Shown here one piece after another: positions 1 through 12,368 of a stretch of 64,000 nt of DNA; positions within the stretch are counted from its first letter, which is position 1, and every line of letters begins with the position of its first letter. The position numbers and the translations under genes are program-made. The notes below the pieces were generated by a model that had not been told where the DNA came from, made no database searches, and saw only the letters and a program-made list of their open reading frames with translations. Location of the stretch: the NCBI GenBank assembly GCA_024811115.1, contig JAKOGH010000656.1:92108-156107 (forward strand). Direction: 5' to 3'. Origin of the DNA: Terana coerulea (lineage: Eukaryota > Basidiomycota > Agaricomycetes > Polyporales > Phanerochaetaceae).

Positions 1-2483
1 ATTAGCGAAAATCGGACCCGTACCAGACGGATGAACCGCCACGGACGCGAGGGTTTTCGGAACGTATCGCGAGAGGCATTCGACAACAAGGGTATGGCGT
101 TCATAAACCACGCGCCCTGCATCAGACAATGGACGCGCTGCTGGCGCACGAATTCGAAGGACTCCTTGTACAGCTTCGCGCGCATGTTGCTGTTGAAGAA
201 GCCATCGTCAGCGGCCAGCTTCTGTCCGTGTGCGGCAAGACTAACCGTATGGGAACTTTACTCATCACATCGTCCTCCAACTCGAGCTCGCGCATTTGGC
301 GATCACGCACAGCTTGATACTCGCACTCGTTGAAATCCTGTTCGACCTCGTGCCACGCCCGTACGTTCTCTTTCCTCAGGGCCACCTTAACTCTGCCACA
401 GGCTGTAAGTCACACGCCCAATCAACATCATGCTGGGACACTCACTGGCTACGGACTAAAGCTGCGACTCGAGGGAAATCGCCGTGTGCAGCAGCGCTCT
501 CATTCCACATTCGCAGGAAGAAATGCGTAGCTAGGCCATGTACCCTGTAAAAATTGAGGAAGAACGGCTGGAAGGTGGTAATGGTAGAATCTGCCAGGGA
601 GCATCCATATCAGTGCCAGTAAATAACATAATCGGGGAGACGCACATCCTGGTCCAAAAATGGCCCAGTGCTCAGACAGGAGATCCACCACCTCATTGGA
701 TGCCTTCGCTATGGGACATCGCCGCTCAAATGGTCGACTGAGCTGCTCTTGGATCACCTAAATAAAGAATAGCTCAACACAATATAACAGCGGGCAATGC
801 AGAACAAGGCCCACCCGTGAGAAAAAATCAGGATCTTGGGCGACGAAGTGCTTCTGCGATAGATGTATCAGTATCTTCCGTGCTCCCATCGACGACGCCA
901 CCGATGCACTTACCAAACAATCCAGGCCCAACACACCAACCTCTCCAAACTCCTGTGACATGTCTTCACTACCGAATCCAAGCCTCCTCCATTTGATCGT
1001 GCCGCCTTGCACGTCGGGGTCAGGATCTTCTCTGACTTTGCTATTCGCCCAAATGTAGTTCAACGAGGCGTTGTGGCCCGGTTCAAGTTCGGGCTCAACG
1101 ACGGTGATCTTCTTCCTGTAGGTCACGCGAACCATGTTTGTTTGGAAGTCCAAGATGCAGGATGTGAGGTCCTCGATAGTGTGCGATGACATGAGCCGCT
1201 GAGTAAATGACATCTGTTAGATGCGATGGCTTTGACCGGAGCAGGAAGTGGCACGTACAATGACGGCTTTCCGGACATTCAGTCGTTCTACTTCGCTGAT
1301 GAACTCTTCCCATCGTGCATCGCTTGCGTGCGCCAGAAGCGAGTTGATTAACATCATGCTGCACGCAGTACGGGGTGAGCCCGAGGTCAACGAATATAAA
1401 ATGGGAAGGACGCACCTATAGAGCGCCATAGTGGTATCTGCACTCCCCAGCCGACTCACAACGGTCTCCAACAGCTTCTGCTCCTTCCTCATTTGCTCGA
1501 ACACAACCTCGAATCCAAACCTGTAGACCGACCCTGGAGGCGGGTTCGGCGGTGCTTTGCTAGAGCTGGCCAAGTGCTGCCCAGGTGCAGTCATCGGGTC
1601 CGCCTCTACAAGTTTCTTCAGTATGGCGGTGGCTGGTCGGCAGACATTGATGAGGGAATTGGGCGAAGACAGGATTTGAACGACCCGGTAGATGAAGGCC
1701 TCGCTCAATTCTGACCAACCGTGATCCAAATCCATGAGATTTTGCATTGCTGTGAGAGCATACTGAGAATTGTATGTCACTTTGGTGCAGGACGTAACTA
1801 TGAAAGCTCCGACGTACTGCAAGGGTGTTGCCTTGGGTGGTGTAAATGATCTGCATAAGCTCGTGCAACCCATCACGGTTCAGGAACTCGGTCGCAAATT
1901 GCTCTTCCTGGAGTTGACGGTGTGTTGTGTAAGATAAAAGATTCATTCTTCAGATGTGATGTACTCACTCGTATGAGCTTTCTCAGAGCTGTGAGAGTGA
2001 TGCCCAGCTTCTGGTCCCTCGCTACGAGCTTCTCCAAGATTTCTGCTGCTTCGATGGCAGGAGAATTCACTAATCTATTTCGAGCAATCCCAGAGCGGTG
2101 AGCTCTTGTTCTTTGACGCATATGTCCAGCTTGAAGGACGTATATGGAACTCACTTGAGGTTGACCTTCTGCTTGATCTTTTTCTTCAAATTCTCGTTCG
2201 TAACCAACTCGTCGTTCTCGTCCCTCAGCGCATACATGTTAGGCGGATCCTTCATCTTAATACTGATACATAGTTGGCGAACGACATCCTCCACTGCCAG
2301 AGTGGCTTCGATGCGCACGCGCACGGTTGACCCATCCTTGAGGGTGACACTGTTCGTCGGTACAAGCTTAGGCTTCGCTGGTTGTGCTTGAGACTGGGAA
2401 GGTGACGGGGAGTTTTGCTGAGAAAGGGAAGTCGAGGACAACGGGACCGCGGCGCTGGGAAGGTTGGGGCTTAGGCCTGACAT
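1..2483 (-). CDS. ELMO-domain protein (engulfment and cell motility family), C-terminus beyond window edge
   Basis: ELMO proteins work with DOCK-type exchange factors to activate Rac-like GTPases at the membrane. My exons, high to low: 2483-2155, 2074-1969, 1907-1818, 1762-1416, 1358-1259, 1213-815, 757-646, 590-446, 392-246 and 189 to the edge; all phases agree. The N-terminus is Ser/Pro-rich, followed by a ubiquitin-like segment, then armadillo-type helices (FLNRDGLHELMQ). The ELMO core carries KWRRLGFGSED and a PF-x-R-x-CPIAKAS stretch. The last visible exon (AKLYKESFEFVRQQRVHCL) is the entry to the PH domain, matching the animal order of parts. The intron at 1359-1415 is a multiple of three without a stop. 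The family call is firm; the Rac/DOCK role is known for animals and inferred here. Confidence 0.85.
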
Positions 2484-4571
2484 GGTTGGTAGGTCCTAGT
2501 GACAGGACGGGGTCAGTAAAGGGTTTCCTGCAGTGGTCATGAATATGGCAGGTGAACAGCTGGCGTCGCGAACCCAAGCTCAGAAGTGCACCGACGTTTC
2601 AGAACGTGCCCATGATCCGGGTGCTCTGCAATCATTTCTGGTGTTCCGCCAACGATGGCTCCGTACCACAAGACTCAGGAGCCCTGACCTGATCCCCATG
2701 ATGAATGTGCAGATCCAGCTCCAACCTTTGGGTGTTCCTTACATACTGAAGGTATGCTTGGGTTCACGAGAGGACCGAAAGGTGGGTGAGTGTACACTGA
2801 CCTGCAGGTGTTCGGCACAAGTTGAGGAAAGAGTACAAGAGCTGTGACGAGGAGTATTTGCTGAATGCAGAGATAGATAACTACGAATAAGGCACATTAG
2901 CAAGCTAGTCTCACGAAGTGCAGCGGGAGACAAGCGGAGCCCGAGCCAGTTCTCCGTCGACGAGCTCTGGAGTCTGGAGTAACCTTCAACGTTCTCGGCA
3001 TAACTTATGGCCTCCAGCCTTCAAACGTCTAGACTGTACCATAAACATACTTCTCCGAGCGGCGAAAACCCATGTATCCCTTCATCTCTCGGCCGAAATG
3101 TTCCTCTCACACTCGGTGCCCAGGCCTACTTTGAGACGTGAAATGACAACTCACCTTCAAAGCAGATGGAGTATGCGAGTTTGAAAATGGCCGATAGGCG
3201 AAAGTACACAACGATACAATTGCGGGTAAGGCAAGGCGAGCGAGAGGAAAGCAAGATCTTTAAGCAGCGTCTCAGTTGTAGATCCAGCAGTGCAAGGCTA
3301 AGTGCTCAGCACTGCAAAGTGTTTGGCACAGCCCCGAACCGAAACCAGTTTCGATAATAGCAGGGTTCAAGAGAGCGTCTGGGTGGTCCTGTAGACCTTC
3401 AAACTTTCGAGATCCTGTGGGCGTTGTAAGGCAGGGAAGTAGGGGGTGGAGAGCGCGATGATGGTGGCGGTCAAGGTCGACGGGAACTTGAAGCTTGGAC
3501 CTGGACGACTGGGCGCTTCCATCACTGCTCGGGTTTCCTCCCGCCGCCATCTCGCCCATTAAGCTCAGCAATACACAAAAATTCAGAGAACGACGACTTC
3601 TGTCCAATTCACTCGCCCACTACGCCATTTCATATGAGATTTTGTTGACGGTGGAATCCATCTCCCACGAAGTCCCACAGTGGCACAGTCAACAAAATTG
3701 TACTCGCGTACGGTACTCATATTGCATCGCCGACCGTTGATGACGATAGTCAAGTGCAAGCTTCTTGTAGCCTTTGGATCAAGCTCAGAGTCTTGAGGTA
3801 AGTCTTTACTTTCTCTTCCACTGTTCAGAGAGAGATTTCGATAATCGTTTAGAGCGTATGGATTACGGACGAGGCATGAAATGTATTCGCGCTATCACAA
3901 GCGATGGAAGACTCCGCGTTCACGTCAGTATCCTCATTCCCGCTCATATGGCCTAAAAGCCTCATTAGGTCGCGTAGGTTCGCATTGTAAGGTGCATAAT
4001 ATCTGTTCATTGAGCTGAACGATGTCATCTTCAGGCCGTTATATGTGCTATCTTTCAGTCAGCGCATTTTCTATTAAAGTCAAATTCACGCTCGTTATCC
4101 CTCCCCATACCTGTCCAGGCTTTACCTTCTTGCTCACATCGCGAAGAGAACAGCCTGAAGCCGACGGCGAGTGCAAAACGAACGCGTCGGAGATCCGACG
4201 CGTCGATGAGCGTCTTGCGCTTTTACGCAGGCCGGCTTATTGCGGGCCGCTGCCAGGTTGGCCATGGGACCTACGGCCCACTCATCGCCTGCGAGCATGT
4301 TCTCTGATTCGCTCTCCAAAGGCTGAACCTTGACGATTCGTTTCCCTAGGTCATTCCCCGAGTTTTCCCCACAGGCCCAGAGCCAGAACGCCTCACCGGC
4401 CGACCGAGACCCGCTACTGCAAGATAATTACACTCAGACGGGTCGCGGACGGGTCTTGTAGCATCGCTTGCTATTGGCCGACGGCCTCCTATATAATGCA
4501 CTGTCACCGTGCTGCACCCCCTTTACCCAGCTCTCTCCTTCACGCATCTCATCGCCCATCGCTCCGCCGAG
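2484..4571. other. Intergenic region between ELMO gene and xylulokinase
   Basis: This 2.1 kb lies between two divergently transcribed genes. Only short, unconvincing frames are present, the longest on the minus strand at 3272-3607 (111 codons) with no family resemblance I recognise. The right end holds the xylulokinase core promoter. The rest may be 5' leader of the ELMO gene or a small multi-exon gene that I could not resolve. Confidence 0.4.
4473..4496 (+). promoter_or_regulatory. Core promoter of xylulokinase: inverted CCAAT box and TATA box
   Basis: ATTGG (inverted CCAAT) lies at 4473-4477 and TATATAA at 4490-4496. The TATA box is 76 bp upstream of the ATG at 4572, a normal spacing for a fungal gene with a short leader. 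The call rests on motif and position only. Confidence 0.5.
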
Positions 4572-6370
4572 ATGGCTGACTCTCAAGAGACTGTTCCTCT
4601 TTTCCTCGGTCTTGACCTCTCTACCCAAGGCCTCAAAGCGGTTGTCATCACAGAAGACAGTCAGGTCGTGCATGAATCCGCTGTCAACTTTGACCGGGAG
4701 CTACCGCACTACGGTACCACGAATGGAGCCATTAAGGGCCCCGATGAAGGCGAAGTTACGTCGCCCGTGGAGATGTGGCTGGAAGCGATGGACCTCATTG
4801 CCAGCAAGATGAAGCAGGCTGGTCTCGATTTCAGTCGTATCATGGCCATCTCTGGCGATGGGCAGGTACGATTACACGTCATAGAAATCATTCAATTCAG
4901 CCCCTGACGTGCACTTGGCAGCAACATGGCTCAGTATTCTGGTCATCCGACGCTGAACACCTGCTCTCTAACCTCGACTCTTCTAAGAGCCTTGCGGAGC
5001 AGCTCTCGCCTGCCGCATTCACGTTCCAACGCTCTCCTATCTGGCAAGACTCCTCCACTACCCAGGATTGCCGTGAACTCGAAGAGGCAGTGGGTGGCCC
5101 GCAGGTCCTGGCAGATATTACCGGGAGCCGCGCCTATGAGCGATTCACAGGCAACCAAATCCGTCGAGTGCGTATCCTTATTTCTCAGCCTAATGCAAGG
5201 TTGCCGATGTTGATGCGACTGTATTCTCTTCTGCAGCTCCGACACCTTCACCCCACTACCTACGCTGCGACTTCCCGTGTTTCGCTCGTATCTTCCTTCC
5301 TTCCTTCTCTATTCACCGGTTCGGTCGAGCCGATTGAAGTTTCGGATGCCAGCGGTATGAACCTCATGAACGTTCTCACCTGCAAGTGGGACGACAAGCT
5401 CTTGGAATTTTGTGGAGGTCCCGAGCTTCGCGAAAAGCTTGGGCCGGAGCCTGTTCCAGGAGGTACCGTGCTTGGCAAGATCCACAACTGGTGGGTGCAG
5501 CGCTGGGGATTCAGCCCGGACTGCCTCATTGCGCCATTTACTGGCGATAACCCCGCCACCGTCGTCGCACTCTCTTCCCCGGGAGACGCCATCCTCTCGC
5601 TCGGGACCTCTACTACTCTCCTCCTCAGCATCCCACCCACCTCCGAGCCACCAACACGCTTCACTTCTTCCCACCTGCTTTCTCATCCCACTGACCCTGA
5701 TGCCCACATTGCCATGCTGTGTTACAAGAACGGCGCCCTCGCCCGTGAGCAGGTGCGGGATAAGTATGCCGCAGGCAGCTGGGACAAGTTTAACGAGCTC
5801 GTCGAGGCGACGTCCTCGGGCAACGACGGCCTCCTCGGCTTCTACTTCCCTCTGCCAGAGATCATCCCGCCCAACGTCCAGGGCACCTTCGTCTTCTCCG
5901 CCGGCTCGCCCGAGTCCGCAAAGACGCTCGACGAGCACGCCGTCCCGCCCGCCGTGCACCCGCGCGCGATCCTCGAGTCGCAGTTCCTCTCCATCCGCTC
6001 GCGCATCGAGGCAATTCTCCCCGCGCACGCGCCGCCGCTGCACCGTCTCGTCGTCTGCGGCGGTTCGTCCGCGAACCCCGTCATACGACAGCTCGCAGCG
6101 GACGTCTTCGGCATGCGCGTGTACCTCGCCGGGCAGCAGGGCGCGGCGGAGGGCGGCGCGCACCTCGCGCGCTTCGCGTGGTGGAAGCAGGAGAACGGCG
6201 GCCGCGGTACGTTCGAGGAGCTGCGGGCGATGGACGTCGAGGAAGACGAGGAGGGCGAGGAGCGGTTCAAGCTGGTTGCAGAGCCGCATGAGAAGAAAGC
6301 GGAATTCTACCACGGCTTGGTTGAGACATACCGCCGATGCGAAGAAGAGGTTGTCAGGCTCTGCGCATAA
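4572..6370 (+). CDS. XKS1: D-xylulose kinase (xylulokinase, FGGY family)
   Basis: It phosphorylates D-xylulose with ATP to xylulose 5-phosphate, the step feeding pentoses into the pentose phosphate pathway. Exons are 4572-4865, 4922-5167 and 5237-6370, giving 557 residues. The N-terminal FGGY half starts FLGLDLSTQGLKAV and has the ISGDGQQHGSVFW active-site region. The C-terminal half has LSLGTSTTLL and the nucleotide-site VVCGGSSANPVIRQL, then an acidic loop (EEDEEGEE). The second intron (69 nt) is a multiple of three without stops, so an unspliced read gives a longer open frame. That frame's upstream ATG at 4775 is out of frame with the conserved first exon and is not the start. The TATA and CCAAT boxes lie just upstream. 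The gene converges on MTHFR. Confidence 0.95.
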
Positions 6371-6945
6371 GGAAAGCGTCGGCGAACGGACACAAGCATT
6401 TTCCCACCCTTGTATTATCTACATAGATGCCTTGGACTATCTCATGCACATAGATAGTGTACTGTACCTACACAGCACACATACCATTGAATCACTCGAA
6501 CAGAATAGCGGGAGACGGGTTTGAGATGAGAGCAATGCAGGATGTGGTTACAAAGCGACTACGGAGTGGTAATGATACATGCAGTTGGATGCAGAGATGT
6601 GCGAGTCACCGTGAGATGTAAAAGGATATGCAGTTGATGCAATGAGGGTCAAATGCGACGAGATGATGCCAGTATGCGGGAGGATGCTGTAGGAAAAATG
6701 CAGTATGTGGAGCGGACAGTCGCAACCTCGCATGGTAGGAAGCGAAGTTCAAAACCCAAGGAAGATCGGGGGTTGAACCCGGTGGGTGGTGCTTGGGAAA
6801 ATATAGAGCAGCCCGACCGCAGTATGATGTGTTGAGACACAGTTGACAATGGCAAACGCGAGTCTGATGAGTGGGACATAACCGTCAGCGTAGCAAACGA
6901 GTGAGTGGTGAGTACCGGACGAGTGGGCGTCATGGTACGACGGCT
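6371..6945. other. Convergent 3' region between xylulokinase and MTHFR
   Basis: These 575 bp separate the stops of two convergent genes and must hold both 3' UTRs and polyadenylation signals. I see no gene here. Confidence 0.5.
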
Positions 6946-9106
6946 TTAACGGGCGGAGCCGTTGGCATAGCCATTTGCATGCCCGTTCGCAGTACCGTTC
7001 GCAGTCTGAGGCTGCTTCGCGGCAAGGTCGGCGGCAGCCTTCCAGAAGGGCTCGTAAATGGCGGCGGATTGCTTGAAGTCGTTGTGCACGACGTTCACGA
7101 GGAAGTAGGTGTCCATGATGCCGCTGATCAGCTTGCGGGTGTCGGACTCGGGCTCGTAAAACTTCGCCCACTGACGGCCGAGTTCATAAGCCTCATCCTA
7201 CAACCCCATGTCAATGGGTGTGCTGTCTGAATTGGCTATACCGTGCGCACCTTCCACGCCATGAAGCTGATGGCTTCGACAATGGTGGGTTGGACGACCT
7301 CCTTTCCAGGGAAAACACCCCACGTAACAGCATTAGGTCCTTCTGAGTGGTTGTTGGTCCGCAAGTCTCCACGCTTGTTTATGACGTAGTACGTAATACT
7401 TGGGTCCCGCTCGATGTGAGGGAGCAGTGCGTCGAGCAGCTCTGGCGAGACGAAGAATTCCAGATACGCCTGTACATGTCTTATGAGTGAATATATGCGC
7501 CGCAACTACACAAATGTTCTCACTTTCTGGTAGACGTAGCCGTTCGAGGGACCCCATCCATGGACCTTGTCGTCGCTCCTCACGCCGTCAACAGCTGGCT
7601 GAGAGTTAATCGTCAGAAATCCAAGCTCATTGAGCTTCGCCAGCTGCTGGGCGATTACGGACGTTTCCGACGACGGCATAGAGTCGGACCATGGCAAGGC
7701 TGAGAGCTGGCCGAGACAGAAGCGGGCAAACAGGGATGCGACATCAGCAAGCGACGACGGATGATCCCAGAGCTTAAGCGCTTCATCCTTCTATACGGGA
7801 GTCAGTCACACGAAGCAATACAAAGAAGTCGCAAGCACTCACATTCTGCTTGATCCAAATACCATAGCCGTCCAGCTCGCCGTACGCCGGCGAGCGAGAG
7901 TCGCCGAACCGGCCATTCGGGTACTCGTCCCAGTTCTCGGTGCGGGAGAGGTACGACTTGGTGCGGTTCGCCCAGAAGATCGGGCGGATGGTCTCCGTGC
8001 GACGGTTAGGCGTGAGGGACTGCCTCCAAGGCAAGGGCTTGACGACTTCGACGCGAGGAACAAGCTTGAGCTCTTCAAGCAGCATGCGTGTGCCCTTCTC
8101 GAGGTTCATGGTGTAGAAGTGCAGTCCGCGGATGCCGATGTCTTCAGCGAGAATTCGGCGACACATGTCTGCGACGAGCTTGATACCGATCGCCCTAACT
8201 TTCTCGTCGTTGTTCTTGTGTGGCTCAAGCTGGTCGAGGAGGGACTGGGGAATAGTCGTCCTTGCGAGACTAGTGGACTTCATGAAGCCATTCCAAGTCT
8301 GGATGGGCGCGATACCAGGGACGATAGGGACGGTGATGCCAGCTGCGCGGACAGTGTTGACCCAGGCGATGAAGAGCTCTACGTCGTAGAACATCTGGGT
8401 GAAGATGAAATTCGCGCCAGCGTCGACCTTCTCCTTCATCCACTGGATTTCCTGAGCAAGCTCCTCTGGTGGAAGAGTTTGCTGCTGGGGGAAAACCTGC
8501 GATGGCAATATCAAAGTAGTCGCCGTACTCCTTGCGGATGTGCCGAACAAGATCGATTCCGTGGACGAAACCACCTTCTACAGCTTCCCATTCGTCTTTT
8601 CCCAGTGGAGGGTCTCCCCGCAACGCCAGGATGTTCCTGCAGCCATGTGCCTTCGCCTCCTGCTCGAATAGTTCAATATATGCGCATATAGTGGTGACGA
8701 TAACACTGACTCGTAGCGCAACGTCAACTTTCTCTTTCTCCATGTTAGTACATGTCAAATGCATGCATGTCTCCATGCCTATCAAGCCCTGGCACGTCTT
8801 GACCAACTCGGAGGTGAGATCAGAGGTACGACCACCGGCATTCCTGTTGTTTCGCTTAAGTACCTGAGAATGTCTTCACGGCATGCTCTCTTACCATGTA
8901 ATGTCTACGAATTCCGGGCCAAGCGCACGCATGCGCTCTATACGGTCCAAAAGGTTTTGAAGACCCTATAGATGTCATGAGATATGTTATAGCAGCGTTG
9001 GGATAAACTGGAAACACACCTGAGCTGTCCTTGGCGGGAAATACTCGAAGGACCACCAGATCCGGCCCTCCTTTTCGGCCTGCTCGATCTTCTTGCTAAT
9101 TTTCAT
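6946..9106 (-). CDS. Methylenetetrahydrofolate reductase, with an apparent frame break
   Basis: MTHFR reduces 5,10-methylene-THF to 5-methyl-THF, the methyl donor for methionine synthesis. Exons, high to low: 9106-9020, 8965-8895, 8843-8711, 8659-7843, 7790-7524, 7469-7251 and 7197-6946; about 614 residues if the break is repaired. Visible are the N-terminal WWSFEYFPPRTAQ and TW-NAGGRTSDLT, the flavin-barrel segment NILALRGDPP, KVDAGANFIFTQMFYD, and the long C-terminal eukaryotic regulatory domain (TWGVFPGKEVVQPTIVE). Exon 4 is one base too long: the frame changes at a run of five C (plus-strand G 8487-8491), right after DIAIAGFP. At that place the usual G-Y/F-P-E-G-H-P motif is missing. I cannot say whether it is the MET12 or the MET13 type. 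The C-terminal tail is an Asn-Gly-Ala repeat. Confidence 0.93.
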
Positions 9107-10118
9107 GACGATTAAGCAGTGTATTCGAAATCGTAAGCAGACCCAGACAGGTATTAATTATATGTATCGTCTAGGGGTATAGTCCGAGCGGAAACAAGGA
9201 GAAAGAGGGAAGCGGGGGAAGGGGCGGGGAAGGGAATGAGAGGGAAAGTGAGAAAGTGGTCTTATTATGCTTCATTTAGCAAGCGCCCATAAAGAACCCT
9301 CTTGCTCTTGACCATCACTTTCCCGCACCCTCGCCTTGCGAACCAACGACACACATCACTGTCGCCGGGATCACTAGCACTTGGAAGTAACGTTTAGATA
9401 TCCTCTTACGCTTGCACCCCTAAAGTTTCCCCCCTATTGCAGTAGGCGGCGGTCTGAGAACGTAGATTTTACTTATCCAAGCTCACAGGCAGGACAACAT
9501 CCCCTGCAGGCCAGCGGATCCCCTCACACGGCGGCAGTCTACATTCCTTCTCAAGCGCACGTACGGCCGTAGGTGTGGGTTGAGATACCCGGGGTAGATC
9601 GCAGGACTAAGACGCTATATGCGTCTCGTGGCTGAAGTTACTCAACTGCTATACGCGATATGGTCATGTTGGGCGGTCGGCCGATCCACACGGTCAGTGA
9701 GTGCATACCCAGAAATGCAAGGAAGGGGCGCATCGACAGAACAATTCCACAGCTGGTAAGGCGTCGCTGTACATAGATCAACTCACCAAGTGGTCCTAGA
9801 CTTGGTTCTGATTCCTGTGCGCGTCTGGTTCGTCAAGATCGTAGGAGAAATTACATACATGGCTGCACTTATATACCCGTGTTGTTATTGCTGTTGTTTG
9901 AATCTGGTCAAAAATTATTCTGTGAAGGAAAGCTTATGACTACAAGGCTACAATTAAAGCAGTACGACAAGGCCAACTTGAGACCAAAAGCACGTGGAAC
10001 ACTGACGATGCATGTGATCGGCGGGGCGTCGCGCCAAAATGATGCGCCTCGAGGCCGACGGCGCTAAGTTACACACTGACGTTAATACTGGGCGCTTGGG
10101 TTTTCTAATGCCAACTGA
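9107..10118. other. Divergent promoter region of MTHFR and PUS1
   Basis: About 1 kb lies between the two divergent start codons. A purine-rich, G-rich stretch at about 9195-9260 sits upstream of MTHFR. I see no coding sequence and no RNA gene. Confidence 0.4.
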
Positions 10119-12368
10119 ATGCTTCGCCCATTAATATTGCAGCGATTCAGTTTGCGCCTACCTCCCAACGTCAATCTATTACGACCTACAAAATCTGCTG
10201 GTTCTTGGCGCGGAATTATCATGGACTCTGAGCCAGGATCCTCGACTCAGCCGCCTCTGTCGAATACCAACGAGAAGAGACCCCTGGAGAATGAAGCTGC
10301 TACGACGGAACAGCTGGAAAAGAAGCAGAAAGTCGAGGAGGCCATGGATATGGAGGGCGCTGAAACATCTGCCGAAACCTCAGGAGTGGGAGCAGGGAGC
10401 TCAAATGCCACCACTCACACTCCAGATAAGAAGAGCAGGAGGGAAACCTCCAGAAAGGCTTTCGCGAAAACATTCCGAGATGTGGACAGGCGTCCAGGTT
10501 CACGGCCAGAAGGTGCCGAACATGGAGACGACGGAGAACCAAAGGAACCCAAACTTCCCAAGAGAAAATGTGCACTACTCATAGGGTTTTGTGGGTCGGG
10601 GTATTCTGGTATGCAGAGGTGCGTATGGTAACAGCGCCTTTACACTGTATTATTCTTAACCCCCTTCATGCGCCCCTGCGATATCTAGGCAGGTACATGG
10701 AGATATCAAGACTATTGAAGGTACGCTATGGGACGCCCTGGTAAGGGCTGGTGCCGTCTCAAAAGACAACGCGGACAATCCTGCCAAGGTGCGTCGTATG
10801 TTAACATCTTGCTCGTCTCTTCACCACGGCTCAGTAAACCACAGGTATCATTCACTCGTGCAGCTCGCACAGATGCAGGTGTACACGCTGCAGGGAATTT
10901 AGTTTGCATGAAGATGATCATAAACATACCGAACCTACTTCAGCGCATCAACGAGGAACTTCCTCCAGAGATCAGGCTATGGAGCTATGTTCGTACAATT
11001 TTCACATTTAAGGCCGAATATTCGCCTCACGCTCGTTTTCAGCAACGCGTGATGGAGTCGTTCAATGCTCGAGTGTAAGTTTCGCGGTGTATACACGGCA
11101 TTGACGCTACGGCTAAATTCGACACCTCTAGGTCCTGCGATAGTCGCAAATACACCTATTTCTTCCCTTCATATCTCCTGCTTTCTCCGAAGCCTGGTAG
11201 TGGGCTACACAAGAATGCACTGGAGCAGAATGACCATGCACATCCGCTGAACGATTTTTGGAAGGATGCCCCGGCTGAGTCGACTCCAGAAGAAGACTTG
11301 CTCCGCAAGCGACAGTGGCGAGCACCTCCGGAGGCGGTCGAGGGATTGCGAGCCATAGCGAAAGTATTCGAAGGCTCGCATAATTTCCACAACTTCACCG
11401 TGGGCACGGAGTTCAAGGATAAAAGCAGCTCACGGTTCATGAAGACCATAGAGGTTAGCAAAAGCTTGTCTGTGTGGCGAACATATTAGAGCTCAGTATC
11501 ATTTAGGTTACCGACCCGGTTGTCTACGGAGACACTGAATGGATCAGCGTTCTCCTACATGGACAAAGTTTCATGCTTCATCAAGTATGTTTCTTCTGGC
11601 CTGAAGTTGTGGAACATGCGTACTCACCAAGCTTTCCAGATCGTGGGTGTTACCTAGGTCTTTTACGTGATGAACCTCACCGACAAGCATTCCAGCGAAA
11701 ATGGTCAGCGCCCTCATCCTGGCGTATCGTACTGCGACTCCAGCTTCGATGATACAGGAGGTGCGTCGCTTCTGTTAAGGATTATCATTCCGTCTCAACA
11801 TCCGATACAAGCTGTATGGCCCCAGAATGGTCGTCGTCCCGAAGATGCCTGCTTTAGGATTGCTACTCGAGAACCCTATATTTGAGTGGTATAGCAAGCG
11901 CGTTAGAGAGAAGAACGGCAACAAGGACCCTTCGCATCCTGAGCACCGCAGCGAAATCGATTTTGAGGTACATCGCGCAGAGATGGAGCAGTTCAAGCAA
12001 GACTTCATTTACCCAAGGATGCGGACAGTAGAGAGCCAAAGCGGAATGTAGGGCCCTATTTCTCCGAGCGTTCTCGCTTATTACTTATATTTGAGGTTTC
12101 TAGCTTCGACGCTTGGGTGCGAACTATCGATAAATATCAAGGCAACGACTTGCTTTATCTCAATTCCAAAGGTGTTCTTCCAGACGCGGCTGTCGTGAGC
12201 AAGCATAGTGGACCCAGACCAGGTCGCTTCCGGGAAAAGAAGCTATTCGATTCGACCGTCTTTGCCGACCATATGGCGAAAATTGAAGTCGAGGAGGAGG
12301 AGGTCGAGGAGGAAGTGGAAGAGGAGCTACACCTCGACAAAAAGCAGAGGGAGGAGCTGGAAGGATGA
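10119..12368 (+). CDS. PUS1: tRNA pseudouridine synthase PUS1 (TruA family)
   Basis: It isomerises uridines to pseudouridine in tRNAs and some other RNAs. Exons: 10119-10618, 10689-10788, 10845-10988, 11043-11074, 11132-11453, 11507-11584, a micro-exon from 11640, 11696-11760, 11812-12047 and 12104-12368. The catalytic aspartate is in [39 protein letters not shown] and HGQSFMLHQ are family blocks, and the C-terminus ends in acidic repeats. The first ATG (10119) gives an Arg/Leu-rich leader that could be mitochondrial; a second ATG at 10220 would give a nuclear form, so dual targeting is possible. The HQ-I-R-K block is odd: a 3-nt micro-exon (11640-11642) restores the conserved residues but then needs one more A in the run at 11698-11701. 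A 7-nt micro-exon keeps frame but loses the conserved Arg. Confidence 0.92.

Noticed and set aside
5309..6313. 334-codon minus-strand frame opposite xylulokinase
   Set aside because: It is a shadow of the GC-rich third positions of the conserved plus-strand exon and has no family resemblance.
4775..6370. 531-codon plus frame as the xylulokinase start
   Set aside because: It begins out of frame inside exon 1 and runs through two introns; the conserved N-terminal FLGLDLSTQG requires the ATG at 4572.
8490..8500. A 12-nt intron in MTHFR to repair the frame
   Set aside because: Far too short for splicing; a homopolymer error or deletion explains the data better.
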